Part shown: positions 36,802 through 46,025 of the stretch, piece after piece
Position numbering within the stretch: the first letter of the stretch is position 1
How the letters are laid out: each line of letters opens with the position of its first letter
From: Emticicia aquatica
GTDB taxonomy: Bacteria; Bacteroidota; Bacteroidia; Cytophagales; Spirosomataceae
DNA length: 64,000 nt
Direction of reading: 5' to 3'
Assembly: GCF_923079645.1 (NCBI RefSeq)
Contig: NZ_CAKLPY010000001.1
Span: 1-64,000 of the forward strand
Notes under the pieces: generated by a model
What the model saw: only the letters and a program-made list of their open reading frames with translations
What the model was told of the DNA's origin: nothing
Database searches by the model: none
Program-made: the position numbers and the translations under genes

Positions 36802-38202
36802 TCAAAATCCAAAATAATCTTTGGCGTTGTTGTAACAAATATTTTGTACGATTTGCCCCGTCCATTTAATATCGTTCGGAATTTCGCCATTTTCGATATC
36901 ATTTCCTAGAATATTACACAAAATTCGGCGGAAATATTCATGTCGAGGGAACGACAAAAAGCTTCTTGAATCAGTCAACATTCCGATAAAACGGCTCAAT
37001 AAACCCATATTTGAAAGGGCGTTGATTTGTTTTTCCATACCATCTTTTTGGTCGAGAAACCACCAGCCTGAGCCAAATTGTACTTTTCCTGCAATTGAAC
37101 CATCATTGAAATTGCCAATCATGGTTGCAATGATTTCATTATCGGCAGGATTAAGGTTATAAATAATGGTTTTGGCTAATTGGTCATTTTCGTCTAATCG
37201 ACCTAAAAATTTGGAAAGGGCTATCGCTTGAGAATAATCACCGATTGAATCCCAACCCGTATCAGGGCCTAAAACTCTCAAAGCACGGGTATTATTGTTA
37301 CGCAAAGCACCTAAGTGAAATTGTTGCGTCCAACCCAAATCATGGTACATTACACCCAAAGCATGTAAGATGGCCGATTTAAAAACAAGGGCATCTTCTG
37401 CACTAAGTGTTTTTCCTGAAATTGCTTTTTGGAAAGCGGCATTGGCCAATTCTGGAGTAAAATCAGCGGCATATAATTGCTCTAAACCGTGGTCGCATAT
37501 TTGACATCCAACACTAACAAAGAAATCTGCACGCATACGAAGAGCTTTCAATAAATCTTCATAAGTATTGATTTCAAAGTTGACGATTAAGCCTAATTTT
37601 TGAATGTATGTAGAAAAATTCGGGTTTTCAATCAAGATAAATTTATCAGGACGGAAAGCTGGTAACATTTTTACTCCTGCACCTTCAATTTTATGGTATT
37701 GTTGGTGAAATTCAAGCGAATCAAGCGGGTCATCGGTCGTACAAACGATTTCGACGTTCATTTTCCCCAAAAGATTTCTTACAGAATAATCGGGTGTTTG
37801 GATTTTTGCTGTACAATCGTCGTAAATTCTTTTCGAACTCGCTGGATTTAATACTTCATGCACATCAAAATAGCGTTGTAATTCCAAATGAGTCCAGTGA
37901 TACAATGGATTACGAAGTGTATAAGGCACTGTTTCTGCCCATTTTTCAAACTTTTCGTAATCAGAAGCTGCACCTGTACAATATTTTTCATTGATGCCAT
38001 TGGTTCGCATGGCTCTCCATTTATAATGGTCGCCATAGAGCCAAACTTGCGTGATATTATCAAAAACCTTATCGCCCAAAATTTGGTCTGGCGGAAGGTG
38101 ATTGTGGTAATCAATGATGGGCATATTCTTCGCATACTCATGGTAAAGTGTGCGAGCAGTTTTGGTTTGTAGTAAAAAATCTTCGTCTAAAAACGGCTTC
38201 AT
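36802..38202 (-). CDS. uxaC: Uronate isomerase
   Basis: Interconverts D-glucuronate and D-fructuronate, and D-galacturonate and D-tagaturonate, the first step of hexuronate catabolism. 466 residues, amidohydrolase-like barrel with the metal-binding motif D31-x-H33-x-H35 (IIDYHNHLPP) and long family-wide identity (AMRTNG, TTDDPLDSL, LGALRNNNTR, GPDTGWDSIGD). It heads a minus-strand set with the ExuT-like permease. It should also take the D-glucuronate made by the inositol oxygenase at 58580. The next enzymes of the pathway (UxaB/UxuB, UxaA/UxuA, KdgK, KdgA) are not in this window. Confidence 0.95.
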   Translation of the reverse strand: MKPFLDEDFLLQTKTARTLYHEYAKNMPIIDYHNHLPPDQILGDKVFDNITQVWLYGDHYKWRAMRTNGINEKYCTGAASDYEKFEKWAETVPYTLRNPLYHWTHLELQRYFDVHEVLNPASSKRIYDDCTAKIQTPDYSVRNLLGKMNVEIVCTTDDPLDSLEFHQQYHKIEGAGVKMLPAFRPDKFILIENPNFSTYIQKLGLIVNFEINTYEDLLKALRMRADFFVSVGCQICDHGLEQLYAADFTPELANAAFQKAISGKTLSAEDALVFKSAILHALGVMYHDLGWTQQFHLGALRNNNTRALRVLGPDTGWDSIGDYSQAIALSKFLGRLDENDQLAKTIIYNLNPADNEIIATMIGNFNDGSIAGKVQFGSGWWFLDQKDGMEKQINALSNMGLLSRFIGMLTDSRSFLSFPRHEYFRRILCNILGNDIENGEIPNDIKWTGQIVQNICYNNAKDYFGF

Positions 38203-38291
38203 ATCTCTAAGTCTGTTAGCTTTTAGCGGTTAACTATTGGCTTTTTTTAATTGAATTTTATTCAGAAAACATCATTGTCTGATTAATTTAG

Positions 38292-38325
38292 CAAAACTAT
38301 TGAGTTTATTTTATTTATTCTGCAA
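38292..38325 (-). promoter_or_regulatory. Candidate promoter of the uxaC operon
   Basis: On the minus strand TTG (38323-38325), 23 bases, then TAGTTTTG (38299-38292), matching TAnnTTTG, 90 bases before the uxaC start. Confidence 0.45.
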
Positions 38326-38467
38326 TAATATTTCTTTTTTTAATACTATTTTGACAAAGAAACTTGTTGACTGTGCTGTTTTTGTTATTTCTCGTCAATT
38401 GTGAGGGTAAATATTCTATATTTACTATTAAAGAAATGGAAGCGTATATATTTTAAAATAATAAAAT

Positions 38468-40087
38468 ATGAAAAAGCTATTCGTATTTATACTTATTATT
38501 TCGAATCCAGTAATTGCACAAACAATCGTTCGTTTTACGGCGAATAAGTTACAAATTGATAGAAATAATCAAGAAATTGGTCAAATAGAACAAACGGGAG
38601 AGAATTTTATTGGAAAAGCAATTCTTCAATTTGATGATAAAAAAATCAACTTATCACTCACAAAAAGCCCAATAAAAAACTATAAAAGCCTAATTTATGT
38701 AGCGGGCGAAGCAGTAAGCGAGGTTGAAATATTTGTAGATTGTTCGCAAACAACTAAGTATTTTATTGCCACAATCAATAAACAATTTTATAGTTTATTG
38801 ATGCTTGAAAATGGTAATCTGAGTAGGCTTGAAAGTGTAAAAAACGAAAATTATGTTTATAAAAAACACGCCATTATAGAGGAACAAATCAAAGAAATTA
38901 TTGATATAGATTTATCTTCAAAATCAGATTTGACAAAGCTTAAACCTAACAATGTGAGTGGCTGCGTTGAGTTTCCAATTGCTTTCATTATAGATTTTGC
39001 TCAATATCAAAAATATGAAAATATAGAAAATGGTAGAGCCAAATTAGAAGCTGATAATCTGCTACAAATAGCTGCCGTACAAGAACTTTATGCTCCTTAT
39101 GCGTTTAATGCTAGAATTAGTTTTAAGGTTATCGGGCAAATGATTTTTGATAAACCAGGAATAGCACCTTGGCCAGAAGATGACAAGAAAATTAATTTAG
39201 GACAATTGATAAGTTATGCAGCAACCGCTATAAAAAAACCAGTAGAATGGCAAAATAGTAAGCTACTTATCACAATCTTGATAACTGGTGTGGATTATGA
39301 ATCACCTTATATTTATGGGAGAGGAGGAAGCAATCCAAAAGAACATGAGTTGGGTCAAGCTGTCGTTAAAGGCTTTCTGGATAAAGACAAGACTTTATGG
39401 ATTACTGCTCATGAATTAGGTCATGTTTTTGGTGCATCGCATGATGATGGCTCTATAATGGCACCACTATATGAAGGTCGAGGGTATAATTTTAGTATAA
39501 AAAGCAAGGCTGAAATCAATGCAGTATTAAATATTTTGGATACTAATAAATGGCTGAAAGTATGTCCAGAAATATTATTAAGTTGGGATACTAAAAGTGA
39601 TAGTTTATTGCTTTTTTGTCAAACAAATTATGATAAGCTGGGTGATATTTTTACGCTTGAATATAGTGAAGATAAAGCCCAAACTTGGACTAAAATAGTA
39701 GAAATTAAATCAAACGAAAAATTCAAATATCAATTTACTTTACCACAAAAGAAAGAATATATTTCTGGTTTGTATTACAGGGTTAGTCAGCGAGGAATAA
39801 ATAATATTACTTCAGATAAAACCTATATTCTGTTGACTCCTACTGAAGAAAAAGAAACAATTGTAAAACCAGTTGTCTTTTTAGATAATATAAATAACAA
39901 GCTGATTATTAGGTCTTTACAAAATGAGGATGTGAAGTTATATGATATTTATGGAAGACAATTATTGTATGAAAATATGATGAACCATGAACAAACGATA
40001 GACGTAAGTATGCTAATTTCTGGAATTTATATCGTCAGATTAGAAGGAAAATCGGTGTTTACATACAAGATTTTCAAGATATTGTAA
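38468..40087 (+). CDS. Secreted metzincin-type metalloprotease with T9SS sorting domain
   Basis: 539 residues: signal peptide (about 1-18), a prodomain-like N-terminal half, and a zinc endopeptidase domain with H315-E-x-x-H319-x-x-G-x-x-H325 (HELGHVFGASH) and a Met-turn candidate M331 (SIMAPL), the pattern of M12B/reprolysin-like peptidases. A fibronectin-like segment follows, then a C-terminal type-A T9SS sorting domain (about 465-539; VKLYDIYGRQLL, ISGIYIVRLEG). An extracellular protease, on the opposite strand to both flanking sugar operons. Confidence 0.87.
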   Translation: MKKLFVFILIISNPVIAQTIVRFTANKLQIDRNNQEIGQIEQTGENFIGKAILQFDDKKINLSLTKSPIKNYKSLIYVAGEAVSEVEIFVDCSQTTKYFIATINKQFYSLLMLENGNLSRLESVKNENYVYKKHAIIEEQIKEIIDIDLSSKSDLTKLKPNNVSGCVEFPIAFIIDFAQYQKYENIENGRAKLEADNLLQIAAVQELYAPYAFNARISFKVIGQMIFDKPGIAPWPEDDKKINLGQLISYAATAIKKPVEWQNSKLLITILITGVDYESPYIYGRGGSNPKEHELGQAVVKGFLDKDKTLWITAHELGHVFGASHDDGSIMAPLYEGRGYNFSIKSKAEINAVLNILDTNKWLKVCPEILLSWDTKSDSLLLFCQTNYDKLGDIFTLEYSEDKAQTWTKIVEIKSNEKFKYQFTLPQKKEYISGLYYRVSQRGINNITSDKTYILLTPTEEKETIVKPVVFLDNINNKLIIRSLQNEDVKLYDIYGRQLLYENMMNHEQTIDVSMLISGIYIVRLEGKSVFTYKIFKIL

Positions 40088-40110
40088 GCAATTCTTGTTT
40101 AGCTAAACTG

Positions 40111-40147
40111 ATGATATTCTATCTTTTTAGAAAAGATAGAATATCAT
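40111..40147. terminator. Bidirectional terminator between protease and GH105 genes
   Basis: Perfect 17-bp arms (atgatattctatctttt and its complement) with a 3-base loop, between convergent stops. Confidence 0.8.
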
Positions 40148-40170
40148 GAAATTTCATTAAGTTTTAAAAA

Positions 40171-42081
40171 CTATTTAACTCCCAAAGCCCACTTAGCTAA
40201 ATCTTTTGCGGCACTAAAATTCTCATAAATAACAGGTATTCTTCGTCCGTCTGTATATTCGTTATAAAGCCATGGGTCGCCAACCACGAAAACTGTTCCT
40301 TTTCCTACCTTTGCCGTTGCAATAATATTATCTCCACCTTCCTTAAGAATTGCTTTTGCAGGCGTTTTTACATGCAATGTAACCAACTCTTTTATATAAA
40401 CTGTTTTGGTGTTTTTGAATACAGGATTGCCCGCAGGAATATCCAAACGTCCTTGTTCCCATTGTGTTCCTTGTACCATATTACGGCTTTTGTTGGTAAA
40501 CTCAATGCCAAATGCTTTTGCTAATTCGTTGAAATGTGGAATTTCACAATTAGAGGTGTCATTGGCCATCAAAATTAATGTACCACCTGCTTTTACCCAA
40601 TTGTTAATCGCTTGAATATCAGGTTTTTGCACGAAATTTGGACTTACAGTCTCTTTTTTTGTATCGGGGTCAACGATGATATATACATCCACTCCTTTAA
40701 GGTTTTGAGCAGTTGGAGCAGCCGAAATAGTTGTAGTTTTTGCTCCTAATTCATTGAAAATTTGCCCCCAAACCCAAAAACCAGAATGCTGACGGTCTTC
40801 CCAAGTATAATGAAAAGCTTCTTGATTTCCATTTAGATCTTTTCTGAATTCATGGTTGAAAAAATTATCAACGGCAACGCTTTTTCCTTTTCCCAAACTA
40901 TTTTCAGCCGCAATTTCCATTTCTACGCTTGCAAAAATAAACGGGCCAACGCCTTTCAAATCATTTTTTCGGATTGGCTCACTCAAGTAATATTCGTAGC
41001 TGCCATCACGGTAAGGCGTTCCACCCAAACCACCAACACTCACTGTTTTATTGAGGCTTATTGAGCCATTTGCTTCTTTTTCAACAAATTCTTTCAAGAT
41101 TCCTGCGTAGCCTTTCTTGGCAGCAGTCAAATAAATTTGAGATAAATAACCTTTACGGACACCTTTTGCGAGCGTGTAAACAAACATACATGAGCCAGAA
41201 GCTTCAAAATAATTTCCTTTGCGGGTGCCTTGTGTAGTCATTTGGTACCAAACACCCGATTTTGAATCTTGGTATTTGACCAATGCAGGTGCTAAACGTT
41301 GTAAATATTTGATAAGATTGGCTCTTTCAGGGTGATTTTCAGGAAAATAATCTAACACATCAACCAACGCCATGGCGTACCAACCAATGGCTCGACTCCA
41401 GAAATGTGGTGAAAGTCCAGTTTTTTTATCAGCCCATTTTTGTTCTTTTCTTTCATCATATCCGTGATAAACCAAGCCAGTTTTTGCATCAACGGCGTGT
41501 TTTTCAATCAAAGCAAATTGGTGAGCAATGTCATTGAAATGTTCTGGTTTATTAAAAATCTTGCTATATTCGGCTGCAAAAGGCTCACACATAAAAAGTC
41601 CATCAAGCCACATTTGGAATGGATAACGTTTTTTGTGCCAATAACCGCCTTCATTGGTTTTTGGTTGATTTTCTATTTGATTCCAAAGTAAATCTGCTGC
41701 TTTTTTGTACTTTTCTTTTTCTGGTTGCGACTGTTGAGCCAACATCAATAATGCTCGTCCCGTAGGTACATTATCTAAGTTAAAATCATCGTATTTGTAG
41801 GTACGAATGCTGCCATCTTTTTGAACATAACGGTCTAAATCTTTACGTATATATTCAAAATATTTTCCATCACCAGTGCGATACCAAACTTTTTCTAATG
41901 CTTTGTGCATCAATCCTTGTTCATAATCCCAGCCTGCGGGTTTGCCTTCTTTTACCGCAATCGAATCTTTGTGCCAAGTCATAAAAGACTCAGCCATTTG
42001 GATAGAATAAGGCTTCGTTTGGGCAAAACTTATTTGATTGATGAAAAATAAAAGGACAAGGAATATTTTTTTAGGGTTCAT
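40171..42081 (-). CDS. GH105-like unsaturated rhamnogalacturonyl hydrolase fused to a DUF4350/ThuA-like domain
   Basis: 636 residues. After a signal peptide (about 1-20) residues 25-400 form the (alpha/alpha)6 barrel of GH88/GH105 enzymes of the YteR type, with the likely catalytic acid D160 (QMWLDGLF) and motifs GWDYEQGL, VPTGRALL, HFWSRAIGWY. They release the 4,5-unsaturated galacturonate left at the non-reducing end by pectate or rhamnogalacturonan lyases. Residues about 440-636 look like a DUF4350 / glutamine-amidotransferase-like fold (VDVYIIVDPD, WVKAGGTLILMAND, VGKGTVFVVGDPWLYN), whose role is unknown. This fusion is less usual than the single-domain enzyme. It is the last gene of the PUL strand run. 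Confidence 0.88.
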   Translation of the reverse strand: MNPKKIFLVLLFFINQISFAQTKPYSIQMAESFMTWHKDSIAVKEGKPAGWDYEQGLMHKALEKVWYRTGDGKYFEYIRKDLDRYVQKDGSIRTYKYDDFNLDNVPTGRALLMLAQQSQPEKEKYKKAADLLWNQIENQPKTNEGGYWHKKRYPFQMWLDGLFMCEPFAAEYSKIFNKPEHFNDIAHQFALIEKHAVDAKTGLVYHGYDERKEQKWADKKTGLSPHFWSRAIGWYAMALVDVLDYFPENHPERANLIKYLQRLAPALVKYQDSKSGVWYQMTTQGTRKGNYFEASGSCMFVYTLAKGVRKGYLSQIYLTAAKKGYAGILKEFVEKEANGSISLNKTVSVGGLGGTPYRDGSYEYYLSEPIRKNDLKGVGPFIFASVEMEIAAENSLGKGKSVAVDNFFNHEFRKDLNGNQEAFHYTWEDRQHSGFWVWGQIFNELGAKTTTISAAPTAQNLKGVDVYIIVDPDTKKETVSPNFVQKPDIQAINNWVKAGGTLILMANDTSNCEIPHFNELAKAFGIEFTNKSRNMVQGTQWEQGRLDIPAGNPVFKNTKTVYIKELVTLHVKTPAKAILKEGGDNIIATAKVGKGTVFVVGDPWLYNEYTDGRRIPVIYENFSAAKDLAKWALGVK

Positions 42082-42134
42082 ATTTGAATAGATTTTTTGG
42101 TAATAAATAGTGTGCTATTTCGCTAATAAAAATG

Positions 42135-43487
42135 TTATTTACTTAACATAATTGCACTGTCGTTAAGAGCAAATTTTTTATTTTTCAAGAGGTTAATGAC
42201 TTCTGCCCCCGCAAATAATACAGGCCCATAACCATGAGCAGCATAAACATTAACTGGACGATAATAATAAAAAGCTGGTTCAAAACCCATGCCTGTACCT
42301 ACGCAAACACCTTCAACTTGACCTTTTTCGGTTACTTTGGTAGCAACTGCATTCCAAGCTAATAAAGTCATTGGCCCATAAGTTGCAGCATCTAGCCATC
42401 CTTCGTTAATACCTTTGGCGATGCAATATGTATAAATTGCAGTTGCAGATGTTTCTAAATAAGAATCATTTTTATCGAGTAATTGATGCCAAAAACCCGT
42501 ACCTGTTTGTTGAGCGGCTAATCCTTTGGCATGAGCCTTATACAACGCCAAAATTTCTGCACGTCCTTTATAGTCTTTTGGTAAAACATCCAATACTTCA
42601 ACCATCGTCAAAATTGCCCAGCCGTTGGCTCTTCCCCAGTGAAATTCGGGATGTGTTTCCATACTTTCAACCCAACCGTGCATAAATAATCCTAAATCTT
42701 TGTTAAACATCCGTTTAGAAAATTGCAGGATTTGCTTGACAGCTTCATCGTAATATTTTTTATCACCTGTAAGTTTGCCCATTTGAGCCAAAGCAGGTAC
42801 GCCCATAAACATATCATCAAGCCAAATGGTATTAGGCAATGGTCGATTACGAGCCAAAGTGCCATCTGTTAAGCGGTATTCTTTGGTGTAAATATAATTG
42901 ATATAATTATCAATCAACGGACGAACGGAATTCTTTACGAGCCCATCACGAGAGGCTTTAATCATGGCTGTACAAACCGCACCGCAATCATCTAAGGCAT
43001 GTGGAGATAAAACCTGACGCAAAGGCATTGTTGGAGCAATTTTGAATTTTGACTTGATAATTGGAGCTAAATCAGCCAAAAAATTCATTCGTTGCGTAGC
43101 ATATTGCGTAAAAAGCGGATCGCCAGTTGCTTTTCCAGCAGCTAACATAGCGGCATAAGTTACACCCCATTCGTAACTTGTCAGACTAAAATCACCTCTA
43201 TAAACGGTTGCGTTTGTATCAATTTTTGAGAAATCTGTGATTTCTTCTTGTGTAATTTTATTAATAACTTTTGTAGGTGTTACAGCATCTAAATAGCCAC
43301 GAACTTTTCCTAAAACCTGTTTAACTTCTTCAATTTTTGGACTACCATAAGGTGTCGGATAATCAGGTTTGGCTGTATGCAATGATTCTGAATGCAAAGT
43401 TGAAGCAGGTGCCTGAACTTGGGAAAAGACTTGATTTGAAACACAAAAAGCTAGTAAAATGAGCGATTTTTTGAATAAATTAATCAT
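42135..43487 (-). CDS. Second GH88/GH105-family hydrolase
   Basis: 450 residues with signal peptide (about 1-22, NQVFSQ). The (alpha/alpha)6 barrel has the family motif IWLDDMFMGVPALAQMG with the likely catalytic Asp at 224 or 225, HWGRANGWAI, and FWHQLLD. It probably cleaves unsaturated uronyl residues from pectic fragments, with a specificity different from its neighbour: the two share only the fold. The start lies 12 bases downstream of the rhaM stop, so they are co-transcribed. Confidence 0.88.
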   Translation of the reverse strand: MINLFKKSLILLAFCVSNQVFSQVQAPASTLHSESLHTAKPDYPTPYGSPKIEEVKQVLGKVRGYLDAVTPTKVINKITQEEITDFSKIDTNATVYRGDFSLTSYEWGVTYAAMLAAGKATGDPLFTQYATQRMNFLADLAPIIKSKFKIAPTMPLRQVLSPHALDDCGAVCTAMIKASRDGLVKNSVRPLIDNYINYIYTKEYRLTDGTLARNRPLPNTIWLDDMFMGVPALAQMGKLTGDKKYYDEAVKQILQFSKRMFNKDLGLFMHGWVESMETHPEFHWGRANGWAILTMVEVLDVLPKDYKGRAEILALYKAHAKGLAAQQTGTGFWHQLLDKNDSYLETSATAIYTYCIAKGINEGWLDAATYGPMTLLAWNAVATKVTEKGQVEGVCVGTGMGFEPAFYYYRPVNVYAAHGYGPVLFAGAEVINLLKNKKFALNDSAIMLSK

Positions 43488-43499
43488 TAAAGTAATATT

Positions 43500-43814
43500 T
43501 TAAGCTAAATAAAAAACATCTTTTAAATCCATACTTACAGGCGAATTATCGGAGTTTGTCTCCATGATATCTGCCATATATTCCCACCATCTTTTTATGA
43601 CTGGATGCGATGGTATTTGGGCGAATTTATCTAAATCTTTGACCTTCAAAGTTGCGAAGAGAATATGTGTTTCTTCATCCAAAAAAATGGAATAATCGCT
43701 TACAGTCGAGTCTTTTAATAATTGTTTTACATCGTCCCATAATTCGTCGTGGCGACGTTTGTATTCTGCTGCTTTTCCAGCATGAAGCTTCATTTTTAGT
43801 GCTAATCGGTGCAT
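43500..43814 (-). CDS. rhaM: L-rhamnose mutarotase
   Basis: Interconverts alpha and beta anomers of L-rhamnose. 104 residues, the usual length, with the family pattern Y18/H22-type residues in EYKRRHDELW, DYSIFLDEETHILFA, IKRWWEYMADIM and the C-terminal NSDNSPVSMDLKDVFYL. No rhaA, rhaB or rhaD is in the window, so released rhamnose must be used elsewhere. Its place between a GH65-like enzyme and GH105 supports a rhamnose-containing substrate. Confidence 0.93.
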   Translation of the reverse strand: MHRLALKMKLHAGKAAEYKRRHDELWDDVKQLLKDSTVSDYSIFLDEETHILFATLKVKDLDKFAQIPSHPVIKRWWEYMADIMETNSDNSPVSMDLKDVFYLA

Positions 43815-43836
43815 ATTTTTATGGTTGAAATTTATC

Positions 43837-45966
43837 CTAAAAAAACTTTTCTAAACCTTCCCATTTTACTTTCCAAGAGCCATCTTTCGGAAAACCAGGA
43901 TTTGAGTTTTTACAATCGTCATAACCCGCACACATGAGTGCAACGGCAGTTAATAAACCACCATTTCCTGGTAAATAAATGCGTAATCTTGCATCTTGAT
44001 AGTTATGACCATTATTCAAATAGGTATTGGTTCTGATTTTCATCATCAATCCATCAATGGCTTTTTCTGGTAAATCCAAGCGAGTGGCGGTCATAGCTAC
44101 CATTGGGAAATCCCAACCCCATGTGTCTTGCCAATCCCAAACTTCCCAAACTTTCTCGAATGTTCGCTTCATGGTCGGTTTATCAAGCATTGAGGTTTCG
44201 GGTAGCATTCCGAGCGTACACAAAACCGCTGGATGGTCGGTCAAATAAACAGGGTTTAAGTACGAATCTTGTGCATTTTCAGTCGCTAAGTAAACACCAT
44301 CTTTGATAGGTAGAGGCGAAAGATTATCAATTACTTTTTGCCAATTTTCATTAGGTTTTAAACCTAATCTTTTACGCCAGTTTTGGGCAATTGTAAGTGC
44401 TTGATACCAATAGTTTAACTCATAAGTTGGATTAAAAGTATCTTCAGGTTTGAAACGTTCTTGGGCTGAAATAATACCTTTTCCTAGAATATATTTGCCT
44501 TTTTGTTGGTCGAAATAAGCAAAAGAAGCCATAAAATCGGCAGTTTCAAAAACTACTTCTTTGTACTTTTCTAAGGTTTGTTTGGTTGGTTTTTGGCGGT
44601 AAACTAATTCTGAAAATGTAATTATATGCGGTTGTTGCCAGAGCAAATAAGAACCAACTGACGACGATGTTTCACCTCCTTCATTATCAGTCATTTTTGG
44701 CCACCTTGCCCCAGTGAAACCTTGTCTTTGTGCAATAATTCTGGCAGTTGGCAATGCTTTTTTATACCAACCTAAACTTTTTTCTAATAGCTCAACTCGT
44801 CCCCATAAGGCAAAATGTACCGCATGCCACCAGTGCATTTCGAGGTGGGGTTTACCAAACCAAGAGTTATATATCAAGCCCGTTTCTTGCGGAGGAGCAG
44901 AACCAGCACATTGTATTTTAGTAAGATACTCTGAAAGAATAATTTGTCGTTCAAGTTCGTTGGCTCGTGGGTCAGTGCTTCCTGCAAAATCAATCGCTCC
45001 GCCTGAATGCCAAAATTTTTGCCAATGTAAAATGCTACTGTTTTGAATAGCGACAAAAGTGTTTTTTGACGAAATATTTTGTGGCGAAAACTGACAATTA
45101 AAGGTCAAGTTTCCAGTAGAATTTGATGGTTCAAATAAGAAATAATGTGGTTCAATTTCTTTCAGTTTTCCGTTGTTGCTCCATGTTAAATGAATGAAAT
45201 ATTGGTCTTGGTCTAACGTGTGTTTGACAGTAGCTTGATTTGATGTTGACGTAATAATTTTCGACGAATGTCGCTCGATTTTTGACCAATTATTTCCTGC
45301 ATCAATAAACTTATCGGTAGGGTAGGGAAGTCTTAATCTAATTTTTAAACGCCCACTTTTTATTAAATTAGATTGTACTTTTACTGCAATAATATCGTGC
45401 TGTTGATGGCAAAAAGTTTGTACATCAACTGTTTCTCCATCAAAAACAAAATGACTTTTTATTTCACCCGTATAAGGGTTAAGTGTTTGTTTAATATCTT
45501 GAATATCAGTTGTTTGTGTTTTAGATTGGTCTTTTTTGAATAACTCAAAACCAATATTTCCTAACTGCAAACGATGTGGGTTTTGGCGAACAAAATCCGA
45601 TGCATCTTTCTTGCGTTTTGGTTCATTCCATTGAGCGGCATAAGGAACTTTTCGCCCGTGAGAATTAAGTTCTTTAAGTGTTTCTTCAATTTTGTAGTTT
45701 TCAATATTGGGAAAACTGTGCCAACCCCATTCTGACTGTGCTCCGAGCGGAACGCCATTGGCATAAAAGTCAGGAAATGTCTGTAAACCAGTTGCATCAA
45801 CAGTAAAAGCAAAATGCCCATTTCCTACCGAAAGAGACGATAAAGTATCAATTTTAGTGACATTTACTTGATGTCGCTCGACTACGGTTTTACGGTCAAT
45901 TTTCTGAGAAAAGACAGAAAATTGATAAAATAATAGTGTAAATATGAAAATATAATACTTAATCAT
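43837..45966 (-). CDS. Secreted six-hairpin glycoside hydrolase, GH65-like
   Basis: 709 residues from the ATG at 45966, which places the signal peptide (MIKYYIFIFTLLFYQFSVFS) at the N-terminus; the in-frame ATG at 46014 adds 16 unsupported residues. It has an N-terminal beta-sandwich (about 25-330; SVGNGHFAFTVDATGLQ) and an (alpha/alpha)6 toroid (about 335-690; NSWFGKPHLEMHWWH, WPKMTDNEG, YLPGNGGLLTAVALMCAG), an arrangement seen in GH65, GH95 and related clans. No exact family can be named with confidence. The product should be an exo-acting enzyme on a pectic side chain, given the neighbours. The start lies 59 bases after the upstream gene's stop. Confidence 0.75.
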   Translation of the reverse strand: MIKYYIFIFTLLFYQFSVFSQKIDRKTVVERHQVNVTKIDTLSSLSVGNGHFAFTVDATGLQTFPDFYANGVPLGAQSEWGWHSFPNIENYKIEETLKELNSHGRKVPYAAQWNEPKRKKDASDFVRQNPHRLQLGNIGFELFKKDQSKTQTTDIQDIKQTLNPYTGEIKSHFVFDGETVDVQTFCHQQHDIIAVKVQSNLIKSGRLKIRLRLPYPTDKFIDAGNNWSKIERHSSKIITSTSNQATVKHTLDQDQYFIHLTWSNNGKLKEIEPHYFLFEPSNSTGNLTFNCQFSPQNISSKNTFVAIQNSSILHWQKFWHSGGAIDFAGSTDPRANELERQIILSEYLTKIQCAGSAPPQETGLIYNSWFGKPHLEMHWWHAVHFALWGRVELLEKSLGWYKKALPTARIIAQRQGFTGARWPKMTDNEGGETSSSVGSYLLWQQPHIITFSELVYRQKPTKQTLEKYKEVVFETADFMASFAYFDQQKGKYILGKGIISAQERFKPEDTFNPTYELNYWYQALTIAQNWRKRLGLKPNENWQKVIDNLSPLPIKDGVYLATENAQDSYLNPVYLTDHPAVLCTLGMLPETSMLDKPTMKRTFEKVWEVWDWQDTWGWDFPMVAMTATRLDLPEKAIDGLMMKIRTNTYLNNGHNYQDARLRIYLPGNGGLLTAVALMCAGYDDCKNSNPGFPKDGSWKVKWEGLEKFF

Positions 45967-46025
45967 CGGTTTGTTTTTTTCAAAAATAGGCCTTAAAAAC
46001 AAAATAGCTATCATGTACTTACAGG

